Of a stretch of DNA of 64,000 nucleotides, positions 1-9,357 are shown piece after piece; position 1 is the stretch's first letter, and each line of letters opens with the position of its first letter. Under the pieces are notes generated by a model. That model was not told the DNA's origin and made no database searches. It saw nothing but the letters and a program-made list of their open reading frames with translations. The position numbers and the translations under genes were made by a program. This DNA is from Sphingomonas sp. (GTDB taxonomy: Bacteria; Pseudomonadota; Alphaproteobacteria; Sphingomonadales; Sphingomonadaceae), in contig NZ_JAHBZJ010000012.1 of the NCBI RefSeq assembly GCF_019635455.1, positions 35,143 through 99,142 on the forward strand, given 5' to 3'.

Positions 1-184
1 CCGCGCTGAAGCACGGGTGAATTGCGGCGCTGGCGCGGGGCGGCGCGCCGAGTTGATGCGTCTTGTCGCCGAATCGCCTTGCTGCGCCGCACAATGCGTG
101 CAACCATTCTGAAACAGTTACGTTACGGAGGTTGAGAGGCGGGAGTCCGCCTTGATCCATGTTGCTTTGCGGAAGGAGACGGCG

Positions 185-2461
185 ATGGCCCATAGCGCGA
201 CCCAGGTGGCTCAGCCCGAGCACATCGCGCTGATTGGCAATTTCCTTCCACGCAAATGCGGCCTCGCCACTTTTACCACCCACAGCTTCAACGCGCTGCG
301 CGAGCGCTTTCCGGACCTTCGCGTCGATGTCTATGCGATGGACGATCGCGCGGAGGGCTATGCCTATCCGTCCGAAGTGACCGGATCGATCGCGCAGCAC
401 GATCGCGCCGCCTATCTCGACACCGCCCAGCGGATCGTCGCGTCGGGGGCGCAGGCGATCTGGGTCCAGCACGAATATGGCATCTATGGCGGGCCGGCGG
501 GCGAACATCTGCTGGCGCTGCTGGACCGTACCGACCTGCCGGTGATCGCCACGCTGCACACCGTTCTCGAACATCCGAACGCGGACGAGCGGCGGGTGAT
601 GGACCGGCTGCTCGCGCGATGCGCGCGCGTGATCGTGATGGCGGAAAAGGGGCGCGAAATCCTGACCCGTGTTCATGGCGTCGATCCGCGCCGGATCGTG
701 ATGATCCCGCACGGCGTCCCCGATCGCGCGCTCGCGCAGACGCGCGAGTTCAAGCCCCGCTTCGGATGGGACGGGCGCGACGTCATCCTGACCTTCGGCC
801 TCCTCGCGCCCAGCAAGGGGATCGAAACGGTGATCGAGGCGATGCCCGCCGTCGTCACCCGCCACCCCGACGCGCTCTACGTCATTCTGGGCGCGACCCA
901 CCCCAATCTGGTGGCGCATGAGGGGGAGGCGTATCGCGACCGGCTGAAGGCGCTGGTCGCACAGCTCGGGATCGATCGGAACGTCGCCTTTATCGATGCC
1001 TTTGTCGAACAGGACGATCTGCTGGATTACCTCCAGGCGGCGGATATCTATGCCACGCCCTACCCCAATCCGGCGCAGATCACCTCCGGCACGCTGTCCT
1101 ACGCCGTCGCGATGGGCAAGCCGGTCGTTTCGACCCCCTATATCCATGCGACCGAAATTCTCGCCGATGGGCATGGCATCCTGGTCGATTTCGGCGACAG
1201 CGCCGCGTTCGCGCGTGAGATTTCGGGCCTGCTTGATGACCGTGACGCCTGCGCGCGCCTGGCCGAACGCGCCCATGCGCGCGGGCGCACGATGATCTGG
1301 CCGAAGGTGGCAGAGGCGGTGGTTGCGGAACTCGCCGGCGCGCGCGCCGCGCGGCCCGCGCGGATCGCGAGCCCGCGCGTCGCCATGGTCGAGCCGCTGA
1401 CTCCCGATTTCGCCGCGGTCGAGCGGATGAGCGATGCGACCGGGATGCTTCAGCATTCGATCTATGCGGTGCCGGACCGTCGCCACGGCTATTGCATCGA
1501 CGACAATGCCCGTGCGCTGATCCTGGTCCATCGTATCGATCCGCTCTCGCGCGGCGAACGCGATCGCTGGGCCAGCATCTATGCTGCCTTCGTCCAGTTC
1601 GCGTGGAATGCCGATGCGCGCCGGTTCCGCAACTTCATGGCATTCGACCGTCAGTGGTGCGAGGATGCCGGGTCGGAGGATTCCAACGGCCGCGCGCTCT
1701 GGGCGCTGGGCGTGACTGCGGCGGAAGCGCGCGAGCAGAAATATCGCGACTGGGCGCGCATCCTGTTTGACGAGACCGCCACGATCAGCTTTGAATTCGG
1801 CAGCCCGCGCGCGATGGCCTTCGCCATGCTGGGTGCTGCGGCGATGATCGGCGCACATCCGGGGCATGCGGTGTCCGCCCGGATTCTCGACCGTTTCGGC
1901 GGGGACCTGATGGCCCTGCTCGAGGAATCGCGCCGCCCCGAATGGGAGTGGTTCGAAATCGTCCTGGCCTATGACAATGCCCGGCTGCCCGAGGCGCTGA
2001 TCCGCGCCGGGGATGCGCTCGGCCGGCCGGAACTGGTGCGATCGGGCATCGCGACGCTCAACTGGATCATCGCCCGCCAGACCTCGCCAGAGGGGCGGTT
2101 CCGCGCGGTCGGCACCGACAGTTTCGGGCGCGAATATGCCGATCCGCTGCCGTTCGATCAGCAGCCGCTGGAGGCGCAGGCGACGATCGATGCCTGTATC
2201 GCGGCGTTCGACGCGACCGGCGAGGCACGATGGGCGGAGGAGGCGATGCGCGCCTATCGCTGGTATCTCGGGCAGAACGATCTCGACCTGCCGCTCGCCA
2301 GCACGCAGGACGGGGGCTGTTTCGACGGCCTGACGCCGGGCGGCCTGAACCGCAATCAGGGCGCCGAGTCGATCCTGGCGCTGCAACTCGCCAATTGCGC
2401 GATTTCGGCCCTTTCAAAGCGCGCGCAAATCGTGGCAGGACCGACGCAGGCCGTGGCGTAG
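185..2461 (+). CDS. GT4 glycosyltransferase with C-terminal helical (toroid-like) domain
   Basis: Probably transfers a sugar, possibly mannose, from an activated donor in the cytoplasm. Residues ~15-390 form a GT-B fold with the N-terminal start LIGNFLPRKCGLATF, a linker PHGVPD and a donor-side segment (QITSGTLSYAVAMGKPVVST) typical of GT4. Residues ~400-758 are a second helical region with HGYCIDDNARAL and repeated Trp/Asp-rich helices, resembling an (alpha/alpha)6 toroid. The ATG at 185 follows AAGGAG, so it is preferred over the upstream ATG at 152; the protein is 758 aa. The GH130-type gene starts about 50 bp downstream, so the two are likely co-transcribed. The GT4 part is secure; the role of the second domain and the sugar are inferred. 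Confidence 0.82.
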   Translation: MAHSATQVAQPEHIALIGNFLPRKCGLATFTTHSFNALRERFPDLRVDVYAMDDRAEGYAYPSEVTGSIAQHDRAAYLDTAQRIVASGAQAIWVQHEYGIYGGPAGEHLLALLDRTDLPVIATLHTVLEHPNADERRVMDRLLARCARVIVMAEKGREILTRVHGVDPRRIVMIPHGVPDRALAQTREFKPRFGWDGRDVILTFGLLAPSKGIETVIEAMPAVVTRHPDALYVILGATHPNLVAHEGEAYRDRLKALVAQLGIDRNVAFIDAFVEQDDLLDYLQAADIYATPYPNPAQITSGTLSYAVAMGKPVVSTPYIHATEILADGHGILVDFGDSAAFAREISGLLDDRDACARLAERAHARGRTMIWPKVAEAVVAELAGARAARPARIASPRVAMVEPLTPDFAAVERMSDATGMLQHSIYAVPDRRHGYCIDDNARALILVHRIDPLSRGERDRWASIYAAFVQFAWNADARRFRNFMAFDRQWCEDAGSEDSNGRALWALGVTAAEAREQKYRDWARILFDETATISFEFGSPRAMAFAMLGAAAMIGAHPGHAVSARILDRFGGDLMALLEESRRPEWEWFEIVLAYDNARLPEALIRAGDALGRPELVRSGIATLNWIIARQTSPEGRFRAVGTDSFGREYADPLPFDQQPLEAQATIDACIAAFDATGEARWAEEAMRAYRWYLGQNDLDLPLASTQDGGCFDGLTPGGLNRNQGAESILALQLANCAISALSKRAQIVAGPTQAVA

Positions 2462-2509
2462 CGCCGGTTGGCGCACGCGGCGGCACGGTTACCGGTTCCG
2501 GGGGGACGC

Positions 2510-3790
2510 ATGCTCGATCTGTACCACCACCCGTTGCGGCTGCATGCCGATCCGTCGCGTGTCGTGGTCCGTCCCTTTCACATCGCATGGCAATCGGTGA
2601 ATGGAACGCCCAGCCGGACCGAACGGCTGGTTCGCGCGGTGCTCGACATGTCGCCGGGCGAGGCGCGGACCCAGCTCGAAACGGTGCTCAAGGATTTCGA
2701 GGCGCGGCACTGGCAGACGCGGCGCGTCTTCATGACCCGCTATGACGAGATCGAGGCGCAGCTGGGCCTGGATGGCGCCGCCATCGGGGATGAGAAGCGC
2801 CAGCTGATCGGGGCCTATTTCTGTCACGAATACAGCTATGCCGCCGCCGCGCTGATGAACCCCAGCGCGGTGCCGCATTACGACCAGACCGGCATGCCAA
2901 AGGGCAGCCTGCGCATCCTGATGAGCCTGCGCGCGGTGGGTGAGGGGCATATTTCCTCGGTCGCGTTTCGCGAGGGGATCATCACCGAGCAGAACCAGCT
3001 GAAGCTGGCGCCCGAGCCGCCCTTCGCCACCGCCGCCGACGCGATCGGCGACGAACTGGTGGTGCCGGAAGGGGAAGTGACCGTCTATCGCCACCGCGAT
3101 TCGACGCTGTCCGGCACCCTGTTGTTCCCGATCACGGCGGCGCAGTCCAACGGGCTTGAGGACATGCGGCTCACCCATTTCCGGCACGACGACGGCAGCG
3201 AGGAGTGGCTGGGGACCTACACCGCCTATAACGGCTCGCAGATCCAGTCGGAGATGCTGCGCACGCGCGACTGGCGCAGCTTTGATCTGGTGCCGATGAC
3301 CGGCAGCGCCGCCCGCAACAAGGGCATGGGCCTGTTCCCGCGCAAGGTGGACGGCAAGTACATGATGATCGGCCGGCAGGACGGAGAGAATATCTTCCTG
3401 ATCAGTTCCGATCGCCTGACCCATTGGGATGAGGGGGTGAAGCTGATCACTCCCGAATATCCGTGGGAACTGGTCCAGATGGGCAATTGCGGGCCGCCGA
3501 TCGAGCTGGACGAAGGGTGGCTGATGCTGACCCATGGCGTCGGCGCGATGCGCAAATATTCGATCGGCGCGGTGCTGCTGGACAAGGACGACCCGTCGAA
3601 GGTGCTGGGCCGTACCCGCGAGCCGATCCTGGCGGCGGCGCATGAGGACCGTGAGGGCTATGTCCCCAACGTCGTCTATTCGTGCGGCGCGCTTCGCCAC
3701 GGCCGGTCGATCTTCATCCCCTATGGCGTCGCCGACAGCTCGGTGGCCTTTGCATTCGTGACGATCGAATCGCTATTGGGCGTGATGTGA
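2510..3790 (+). CDS. GH130-family mannoside phosphorylase/glycosidase
   Basis: Glycosidase-related beta-propeller protein of the GH130 type, a family that phosphorolyses or hydrolyses beta-mannosides. Visible family features are an N-terminal helical extension (~residues 1-110), then blade-like segments such as GLEDMRLTHF, YTAYNGSQIQSEMLRT, NKGMGLFPRKVDGKY and MGNCGPPIELDEGWLMLTHGVG. The ATG at 2510 is preceded by a G-rich Shine-Dalgarno-like stretch; a TTG at 2468 would extend it by 14 residues. It directly follows the GT4 gene, suggesting a small pathway that makes and remodels a mannose-containing oligosaccharide. The family call is good; the exact linkage and whether it is a phosphorylase or hydrolase cannot be told here. 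Confidence 0.82.
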   Translation: MLDLYHHPLRLHADPSRVVVRPFHIAWQSVNGTPSRTERLVRAVLDMSPGEARTQLETVLKDFEARHWQTRRVFMTRYDEIEAQLGLDGAAIGDEKRQLIGAYFCHEYSYAAAALMNPSAVPHYDQTGMPKGSLRILMSLRAVGEGHISSVAFREGIITEQNQLKLAPEPPFATAADAIGDELVVPEGEVTVYRHRDSTLSGTLLFPITAAQSNGLEDMRLTHFRHDDGSEEWLGTYTAYNGSQIQSEMLRTRDWRSFDLVPMTGSAARNKGMGLFPRKVDGKYMMIGRQDGENIFLISSDRLTHWDEGVKLITPEYPWELVQMGNCGPPIELDEGWLMLTHGVGAMRKYSIGAVLLDKDDPSKVLGRTREPILAAAHEDREGYVPNVVYSCGALRHGRSIFIPYGVADSSVAFAFVTIESLLGVM

Positions 3791-3882
3791 CGGAAAAGGC
3801 GGGCGCCTGATGGCGCGCGGGCGCTTCGGCCTGCGCCGATTGCAGATGGAAATTCGCAATATCTGCCGGGAGGGGGGGACTG

Positions 3883-5052
3883 GTGATCTCAAGACGAGAA
3901 ATGATGGCGCTAACAGCCGGCGCCGCGGGTGCGTTCGAACTGGCGCGACCTGCTGTGGCGCGGCCAATCGCGTCGCTTCCCGGCGACGATATCGGCCCGC
4001 TGATCGACGACGCGGTCCGCCGGAACGCGATTCCTGGCGTCGCCACGGCGGTGATGAAGGCTGGCGTTCAGCTGTATGCGCGTAGCGCCGGGCGCGCCAA
4101 TCTCGAAACCGGAACCTCGATGTCGCCGGACGCTATCCTGCGCATCGGCTCGCTGACCAAACAATTCGTCGCGGCGGCCGTAATCCGTCTGGCCATGCTG
4201 GGGAAGCTCGACCTGAGCGCGCCGGTGTCGCGCTACCTGCCCGCCTTTTCGAAGCTGCCGCCGTTCAGCCTGTTGGAGGCGATGCACCAGACCGCCGGCC
4301 TGCACAGCGACGAGAGCGAGGAGGCGATCGCGGCGCCGGCGCCCGCCAGGACCCAGCTTGCGCTCGCCGCAGAGATTGCCGGTCAGGCCAAGCCGTTCGA
4401 TTTCCCGCCCGGCACCGCATGGCTGTACAGCAATGCCAATTATATCGTGCTCGGTGCGGTCATCGAACAGGTTATGGCGATGCCGCTGGCGACGGCGATG
4501 GAACGGCTCGTTTTCGAACCGCTGGGGCTGCGCCACACGGCGTTCGATAATGCGGAGGAAGTCGTCCCCGGCCGGGCTTCGGGCTATTCGGCCACGCAAA
4601 CCGGTGTCCCGCCCTTCGCCAACGCCGCGTGGCTGGATCCCTCGCAAACCGGGGGTGCGGGCGCGATGCGATCGACCGTGGGCGATCTGTGTAAATGGCA
4701 CGACCTGTTGCTCGGTGACCGGTTGCTCGATCGTACGCATACCCGGCTGATGCTGACACCCGGGCGGCTGCGCGACGGGCGCCTGTCGAGCGCCAACCGC
4801 TTTCCGCCGCAGGACGCCAATTATGGCGACTATGGCGACACCGAATATGCGTGCGGCCTGCTGGTGTCCGGACCCAGCCAGCCGCACCCGAACATCTTGC
4901 ACTATGGCTTCATCAACGGGTTCAGCGCGGTGCTTCAGACCTGGATCGGTCCGCGTGTGACCTTTGCGAGCCTGTGCAATGTCGATGTCGGCCCGGGCGT
5001 TCCGTTCAGCGGGATTCGCAAGGCCGTGGTCGCGCGCTGGGTCGGCGCCTGA
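3883..5052 (+). CDS. serine hydrolase, beta-lactamase class C/PBP4* type, exported
   Basis: Periplasmic or extracellular serine hydrolase of the beta-lactamase/esterase fold. The nucleophile motif is S90-L-T-K93, the second motif is Y182-S-N184, and a late H-Y-G (LHYGFINGF) stands where the KTG-like motif is expected. The N-terminus has a twin-arginine-like signal (SRREMMALTAGAAGA) ending near A-V-A-R. The start is a GTG at 3883 behind a long G-run. Substrate is unknown; members include esterases, D-aminopeptidases and lactamases. It stands alone between the sugar genes and a convergent HerA-like gene. Confidence 0.8.
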   Translation: MISRREMMALTAGAAGAFELARPAVARPIASLPGDDIGPLIDDAVRRNAIPGVATAVMKAGVQLYARSAGRANLETGTSMSPDAILRIGSLTKQFVAAAVIRLAMLGKLDLSAPVSRYLPAFSKLPPFSLLEAMHQTAGLHSDESEEAIAAPAPARTQLALAAEIAGQAKPFDFPPGTAWLYSNANYIVLGAVIEQVMAMPLATAMERLVFEPLGLRHTAFDNAEEVVPGRASGYSATQTGVPPFANAAWLDPSQTGGAGAMRSTVGDLCKWHDLLLGDRLLDRTHTRLMLTPGRLRDGRLSSANRFPPQDANYGDYGDTEYACGLLVSGPSQPHPNILHYGFINGFSAVLQTWIGPRVTFASLCNVDVGPGVPFSGIRKAVVARWVGA

Positions 5053-5091
5053 CCATCGACCGGCGCGGCTACGCCCGATCGCGGAACGCGC

Positions 5092-6753
5092 TCACCGCCC
5101 CTTGAACAGTCCGCCCAGCACGCCGCGCACGATGCCGCCGACGATGCTGGCCCCCGCGCCGGATTTCTTGCCGAAGATCGCCTTGGATACCTCGCCCGCA
5201 ACCGCACGGCCGGCGGCGCTCGACGCGGACTGGGTGGCGGACCGGATCGCGCGGTTCCACGGGCTGTTCGCGGCCTCGCGCTCGGCCTGGCGCTGCGCCT
5301 GCGCGTCCAGCCGCGCCTGGCGGTCGGCGTCGCGCTGCGCGGCGAGGCGGGTGCGCTCGGCCTCCTTGGCGGCGCGCGCATCCTCCTTGGCCTGGGCCGC
5401 GGCGGCCTTCTCCGCCTCGTCCTGCGCCTTTGCCTCCGCAGCCGCAGCGGCCGCCTCGGTCGCCTTGGCGTTGAGCAGTTCCTCCGCCGATTCGCGATCG
5501 ACCGGGACATCATATTTGCCGCCCACCAGATCGGTATCGATCAGTATCTTGCGCTCCTCCGGCGTTACCGGTCCGACGCGGCTGCGCGGCGGCTTGATCA
5601 GCGTGCGCTGGACCGGGGAGGGTGCGCCGTCGGCCATCAGCAGCGACACCAGCGCCTCGCCGACCTTCAATTCGATGATCGCGGTTTCGACATTCAGATC
5701 GGGGTTGGCGCGAAACGTGTCCGCCGCCGCCTTGATCGCCTTCTGGTCGCGGGGGGTGAAGGCGCGCAGCGCGTGCTGGACGCGATTGCCCAGCTGTCCG
5801 GCGACATCTTCGGGAATGTCGATGGGGTTTTGCGTCACGAAATAGACGCCGACGCCCTTGGACCGGATCAGGCGGACGACCTGCTCGACCTTGTCGAGCA
5901 GCGCCTTGGGGGCCTCGTCGAACAGCAGGTGCGCCTCGTCAAAGAAGAAGACGAGCTTGGGCTTGTCGGGATCCCCCACTTCCGGCAACGATTCGAACAG
6001 GTCGGACAGCAGCCACAGCAGGAAGGTGGCGTAAAGGCGCGGCGACGCCATCAGCTTGTCGGCGGCCAGGATGTTGATGACGCCGGCGCCGCTGTCGTCC
6101 AGCTTGATGAAATCCTGGATGCTCAGCGCCGGTTCGCCAAAGAAATGCGCGCCGCCCTGCGCGCGAAGCTGGAGCAGCTGGCGCTGGATCGCGCCGACGC
6201 TGGTCTTGGCGACATTGCCATATTTGGCGGTCAGTTCGTCGGCCCGCTCACTCACATGGACCAGCATCGCCTGAAGATCGTCGAGGTCGAGCAGCAACAG
6301 CCCGTCATCGTCCGCGACCTGAAAGGCGATCGCGAGCACGCCCTCCTGAGTCTCGTTGAGGCTGAGCAGGCGGGCAAGCAGCAATGGCCCCATTTCCGAA
6401 ACGGTGGTGCGAATCGGATGGCCCTGTTCGCCGAACAGGTCCCAGAACTGCACCGGGGAGGCGGCATAGGCCCAGTCGGTCTCGCCGATTTCGGCGGCGC
6501 GTTTGGCAAAGGGTTCGTGGGTCTTGGCGGTCGGCGATCCGGCCATGCCCAGGCCCGACAGGTCGCCCTTCACATCGGCGGCAAAGACCGGCACGCCGGC
6601 GCGGCTGAAACTTTCGGCCAGGCCCTGGAGCGTCACCGTCTTGCCGGTGCCGGTCGCGCCCGCGATCAGCCCGTGGCGATTGGCGCGCTTGAGCACCAGC
6701 GCCTGTCGCTGGCCGTCGCCGCCAAGTCCGATGAAAAGCTCGCCTTCGCCCAT
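5092..6753 (-). CDS. HerA-like/DUF853 (YjgR-type) ATPase
   Basis: Cytoplasmic P-loop ATPase of the FtsK/HerA superfamily, DUF853 branch. Walker A is GATGTGKT near residue 33, with a Walker B-like [13 protein letters not shown] near residue 270. The region after ~430 is a long Ala/Lys/Glu-rich coiled coil (repeated [14 protein letters not shown] segments), followed by a C-terminal tail with [15 protein letters not shown]. The 553-aa length fits the family. Family members are widespread but their physiological role is unsettled; they have been suggested to act in DNA handling. It lies upstream of the htrA gene on the same strand with a 90-bp gap, so it may be separately transcribed. Confidence 0.82.
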   Translation of the reverse strand: MGEGELFIGLGGDGQRQALVLKRANRHGLIAGATGTGKTVTLQGLAESFSRAGVPVFAADVKGDLSGLGMAGSPTAKTHEPFAKRAAEIGETDWAYAASPVQFWDLFGEQGHPIRTTVSEMGPLLLARLLSLNETQEGVLAIAFQVADDDGLLLLDLDDLQAMLVHVSERADELTAKYGNVAKTSVGAIQRQLLQLRAQGGAHFFGEPALSIQDFIKLDDSGAGVINILAADKLMASPRLYATFLLWLLSDLFESLPEVGDPDKPKLVFFFDEAHLLFDEAPKALLDKVEQVVRLIRSKGVGVYFVTQNPIDIPEDVAGQLGNRVQHALRAFTPRDQKAIKAAADTFRANPDLNVETAIIELKVGEALVSLLMADGAPSPVQRTLIKPPRSRVGPVTPEERKILIDTDLVGGKYDVPVDRESAEELLNAKATEAAAAAAEAKAQDEAEKAAAAQAKEDARAAKEAERTRLAAQRDADRQARLDAQAQRQAEREAANSPWNRAIRSATQSASSAAGRAVAGEVSKAIFGKKSGAGASIVGGIVRGVLGGLFKGR

Positions 6754-6843
6754 TTGTCGCGCTCCTGGTTGAGGAGCGCGACATTAGGTGGAAAGCGCGG
6801 CGCGGTCAGCCGAAATCGGCTGAAACCGGAAGTGGCGCGGTGG

Positions 6844-8385
6844 TTATTCGGCGAGATCGACGGTCAGATAGCCGCCGACGCCACCCCGGCGCATCACATA
6901 GAGCAGCACCTGCTGCGCGCCCGACTTCTTGGCCGCCGCGACGGCGCTGTTGAACGCCTGGGGCGTCTCGACCGGCGCGCGGTTGACCGAGGTGATGACG
7001 AGGCCGCGCGCGACCTGTTTCTGCCCGGCATCGCTCGACGGATCGACGCCGACGACGACCACGCCCTTGGTCGATGGATCGACGCCGACGGTGCGGGCGA
7101 TCTGGGGCGTCAGCGCCGCGACGCTGATGCCGATCGACGCGGCGGCGCTCTGGGCGCCCTGCTGCTCGTCGCTGCCCTGCACGCCTTCATCGGCGTCGGG
7201 ATCGAACCCGGCGAGCTGTTCGGGCGGGGGACGCGTGCCGACGGTCAGGCGGACGGTCATCGACTTGCCGTCGCGAATCAGCTCGATCGGCACGGTGGTG
7301 CCGGGGCGCAGGCTGCCGGCCAGGTAGGACAAGGTGGTGTCGGGGGTGACGTCCTTGCCGTCCACCTTCACGATCACGTCGCCCTGCTTGATCCCGGCCT
7401 TGGCCGCGGCCTCGCCAGGTTCGACGCGGGCGATCAGTTCGCCCTTGCCCTTGGGAACGCCGAACGACTTGGCGAGATCATCGGTCAGCGGCTGGATGCC
7501 GACGCCCAGATAGCCGCGCTCGACCTTGTCGCCCTTCATCAGCGTGTCGATGATCGGCTTCGCCTCGGTCGCGGGGATCGCGAAGCCGATGCCGACATTG
7601 CCGCCGGTGGGCGAGAGGATCTGCGAGTTGATGCCGATGACGTTGCCGTTCATGTCGAACATCGGGCCGCCCGAATTGCCCCGGTTGATCGACGCGTCGG
7701 TCTGGATGAAGCGATCGAGCGGACCGCCCTGGCCGGTGACGCGGTGCATCGCCGAGATGATGCCGGCGGTGACCGATCCGCCGAGGCCAAAGGGGTTGCC
7801 GATCGCGATCACCCAGTCGCCGACGCGCGAGCGGTCGGAATCGCCGAACTTCACGAACGGCAGGCCCTTGCCCTCGATCTTCAGCACCGCGAGGTCCGAA
7901 TCGGGATCGCGGCCGATCAGCTTTGCGGTATATTCGCGGCGATCGGCGAGCGTGACCTTGATCGATTCGACCACCGCGCCGCGCTGGCCCGCGGAAATCA
8001 CATGGTTGTTGGTGACGACATAGCCGTCGGCCGAAATGATGAATCCCGATCCGAGCGATTCGGCCTGGCGGGTGACCGGGCGGCCGCCGCCCTGCTGTCC
8101 GCCGAACATTTCGCCGAACGGCGTGCCGGCGAAGGGATTAGTCTGCACCTGGACGCGCTGGGTGGTCGAGATGTTGACGACCGCCGGCTGGAGCCGGGCG
8201 ACCATGTCCGCAAAGCTCATCGGCGCGCCCGCGCGCGGCGCGGTGGCCGAAACGGCGCCGGGTTCGTTCTGGGCGGTCTGCGCGCCGGCAGGGTTCTGCA
8301 TCACCAGCGCCGCGCTGGCGCCGCCGACGAGGAGAGCCGAAGTGATCGCATAGGCGTAGCGCACGGGTTTCTTTCCTTTGGTCAT
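6844..8385 (-). CDS. Do-family periplasmic serine protease (DegP/HtrA)
   Basis: Periplasmic quality-control protease that degrades misfolded envelope proteins. The catalytic triad is readable: H128 (TNNHVI), D164 (DSDLAVLKI) and S238 (GNSGGPM). An N-terminal hydrophobic segment (residues ~9-28) ends near AGAQ and acts as a signal peptide or anchor. A Q/G-rich linker (~residues 90-105) matches the Q-linker region. Two PDZ domains follow at about 300-390 and 420-510, with GYLGVGIQPL and GVVVVGVDP. Length 513 aa is normal. It follows hflK-hflC on the same strand. A perfect 16-bp palindrome lies in the 108-bp gap just upstream and could be a regulatory site. Confidence 0.93.
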   Translation of the reverse strand: MTKGKKPVRYAYAITSALLVGGASAALVMQNPAGAQTAQNEPGAVSATAPRAGAPMSFADMVARLQPAVVNISTTQRVQVQTNPFAGTPFGEMFGGQQGGGRPVTRQAESLGSGFIISADGYVVTNNHVISAGQRGAVVESIKVTLADRREYTAKLIGRDPDSDLAVLKIEGKGLPFVKFGDSDRSRVGDWVIAIGNPFGLGGSVTAGIISAMHRVTGQGGPLDRFIQTDASINRGNSGGPMFDMNGNVIGINSQILSPTGGNVGIGFAIPATEAKPIIDTLMKGDKVERGYLGVGIQPLTDDLAKSFGVPKGKGELIARVEPGEAAAKAGIKQGDVIVKVDGKDVTPDTTLSYLAGSLRPGTTVPIELIRDGKSMTVRLTVGTRPPPEQLAGFDPDADEGVQGSDEQQGAQSAAASIGISVAALTPQIARTVGVDPSTKGVVVVGVDPSSDAGQKQVARGLVITSVNRAPVETPQAFNSAVAAAKKSGAQQVLLYVMRRGGVGGYLTVDLAE

Positions 8386-8420
8386 AAGGCCTTTGCTTGG
8401 CAGGAGGTCGATCAGGCTGC

Positions 8421-8436
8421 GTTTACTCGCGTAAAC
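8421..8436. promoter_or_regulatory. perfect inverted repeat upstream of htrA
   Basis: GTTTAC-TCGC-GTAAAC, a 6+4+6 perfect palindrome about 35 bp upstream of the htrA start codon, between hflC and htrA. The size and position fit a dimeric regulator operator. It is too short and lacks a U-tract, so it is unlikely to be a terminator. The cognate regulator is unknown. Confidence 0.4.
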
Positions 8437-8493
8437 AAGCTGAACGGCGATTGAATATGAACGAACCGACAGGCTTTGCGATCCTGTCCGGTT

Positions 8494-9357
8494 CTAACGG
8501 CTCCGTCCCCTGAATTCGCGAAGATAGTCGTTCTCGGGCGACAGGATGATCGACGTTTCGCCATTCGCGTCGCGCCCATTGCCCAGGAACGTCGCGCGAT
8601 ACGACTGCATCGCCCGCCAGAAATCATAGAATTGCGGATCCTTGTTGAACGAGGCCGCATAGATTTCGGCGGCCTTCGCATCGGCATCGGCGCGGATGAT
8701 CTGCGCATCCTTCTGGCCGTTGGCGCGGATCGTCGTCGCCTCCTGCTGCCGCGCGGTGGCCATGCGGTTCAGCGCCGATTCGAGCGGGCTGCCGCTCGGC
8801 AGGTCGGCATGCTTGATCCGCACATCGACGATCTGCACGCCATATTGGCTGGCATAGCGCTGAAGCCCGGCCTGGATATTGTCCATCACCTGGGTCCGTT
8901 CCGGACTGAGCAGCGCGGCGAACGGCCGTTTGCCCAGTTCGGCACGCAGCGCGGATCCGAACAGCGGGCCAAGCTGCGACGCGACCCGCGCCTCGCTGCC
9001 CGCGGTCACCACCATCTTCAACGGATCGACGACGCGGAAGCGGGCGAAGGCATCGACCTCAAGCCGCAGCTGATCGGTCGAGAGCACCGGCTGGTTTTCC
9101 AGGTCGATGTCGAGCACGCGCTTGTCCACCCACACGACACGCTGGAGGAACGGCACCTTGAACTTCAGCCCCGCATCGGTGGTGCGGCCGAACTGTTCGC
9201 CCGGCTTGTACGCGTTGATCGTGCGGACCGGCTTTTCGAGCTGGAGGATCACCGCCTGCTTGGTTTCCGGCACGATGAACGCGGTGCTCAGCAGCACGAA
9301 CAGCGCCACCAGCACGACCCCGACCAGGATGACGGGGCGGGAAACAGCGCCGCTCAC
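8494..9357 (-). CDS. hflC: HflC, protease modulator (SPFH/band 7)
   Basis: Membrane-anchored SPFH-domain protein that partners HflK and modulates the FtsH protease. One N-terminal membrane segment (VILVGVVLVALFVLLSTAF) is followed by the band-7 region with KFKVPFLQRVVWVDKRVLDID and a coiled-coil region rich in Ala/Glu (ATARQQEATTIRANGQKDA). Length 287 aa is typical. Its start overlaps the hflK stop by 4 bp, showing translational coupling. The neighbouring htrA links it to envelope protein quality control. Confidence 0.92.
   Translation of the reverse strand: MSGAVSRPVILVGVVLVALFVLLSTAFIVPETKQAVILQLEKPVRTINAYKPGEQFGRTTDAGLKFKVPFLQRVVWVDKRVLDIDLENQPVLSTDQLRLEVDAFARFRVVDPLKMVVTAGSEARVASQLGPLFGSALRAELGKRPFAALLSPERTQVMDNIQAGLQRYASQYGVQIVDVRIKHADLPSGSPLESALNRMATARQQEATTIRANGQKDAQIIRADADAKAAEIYAASFNKDPQFYDFWRAMQSYRATFLGNGRDANGETSIILSPENDYLREFRGRSR

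Noticed and set aside
5773..8454. Very long open frame on the plus strand opposite the HerA-like and htrA genes
   Set aside because: It is antisense to two clear genes, has low-complexity His/Arg/Asp-rich content and no family likeness; such frames are common in GC-rich genomes.
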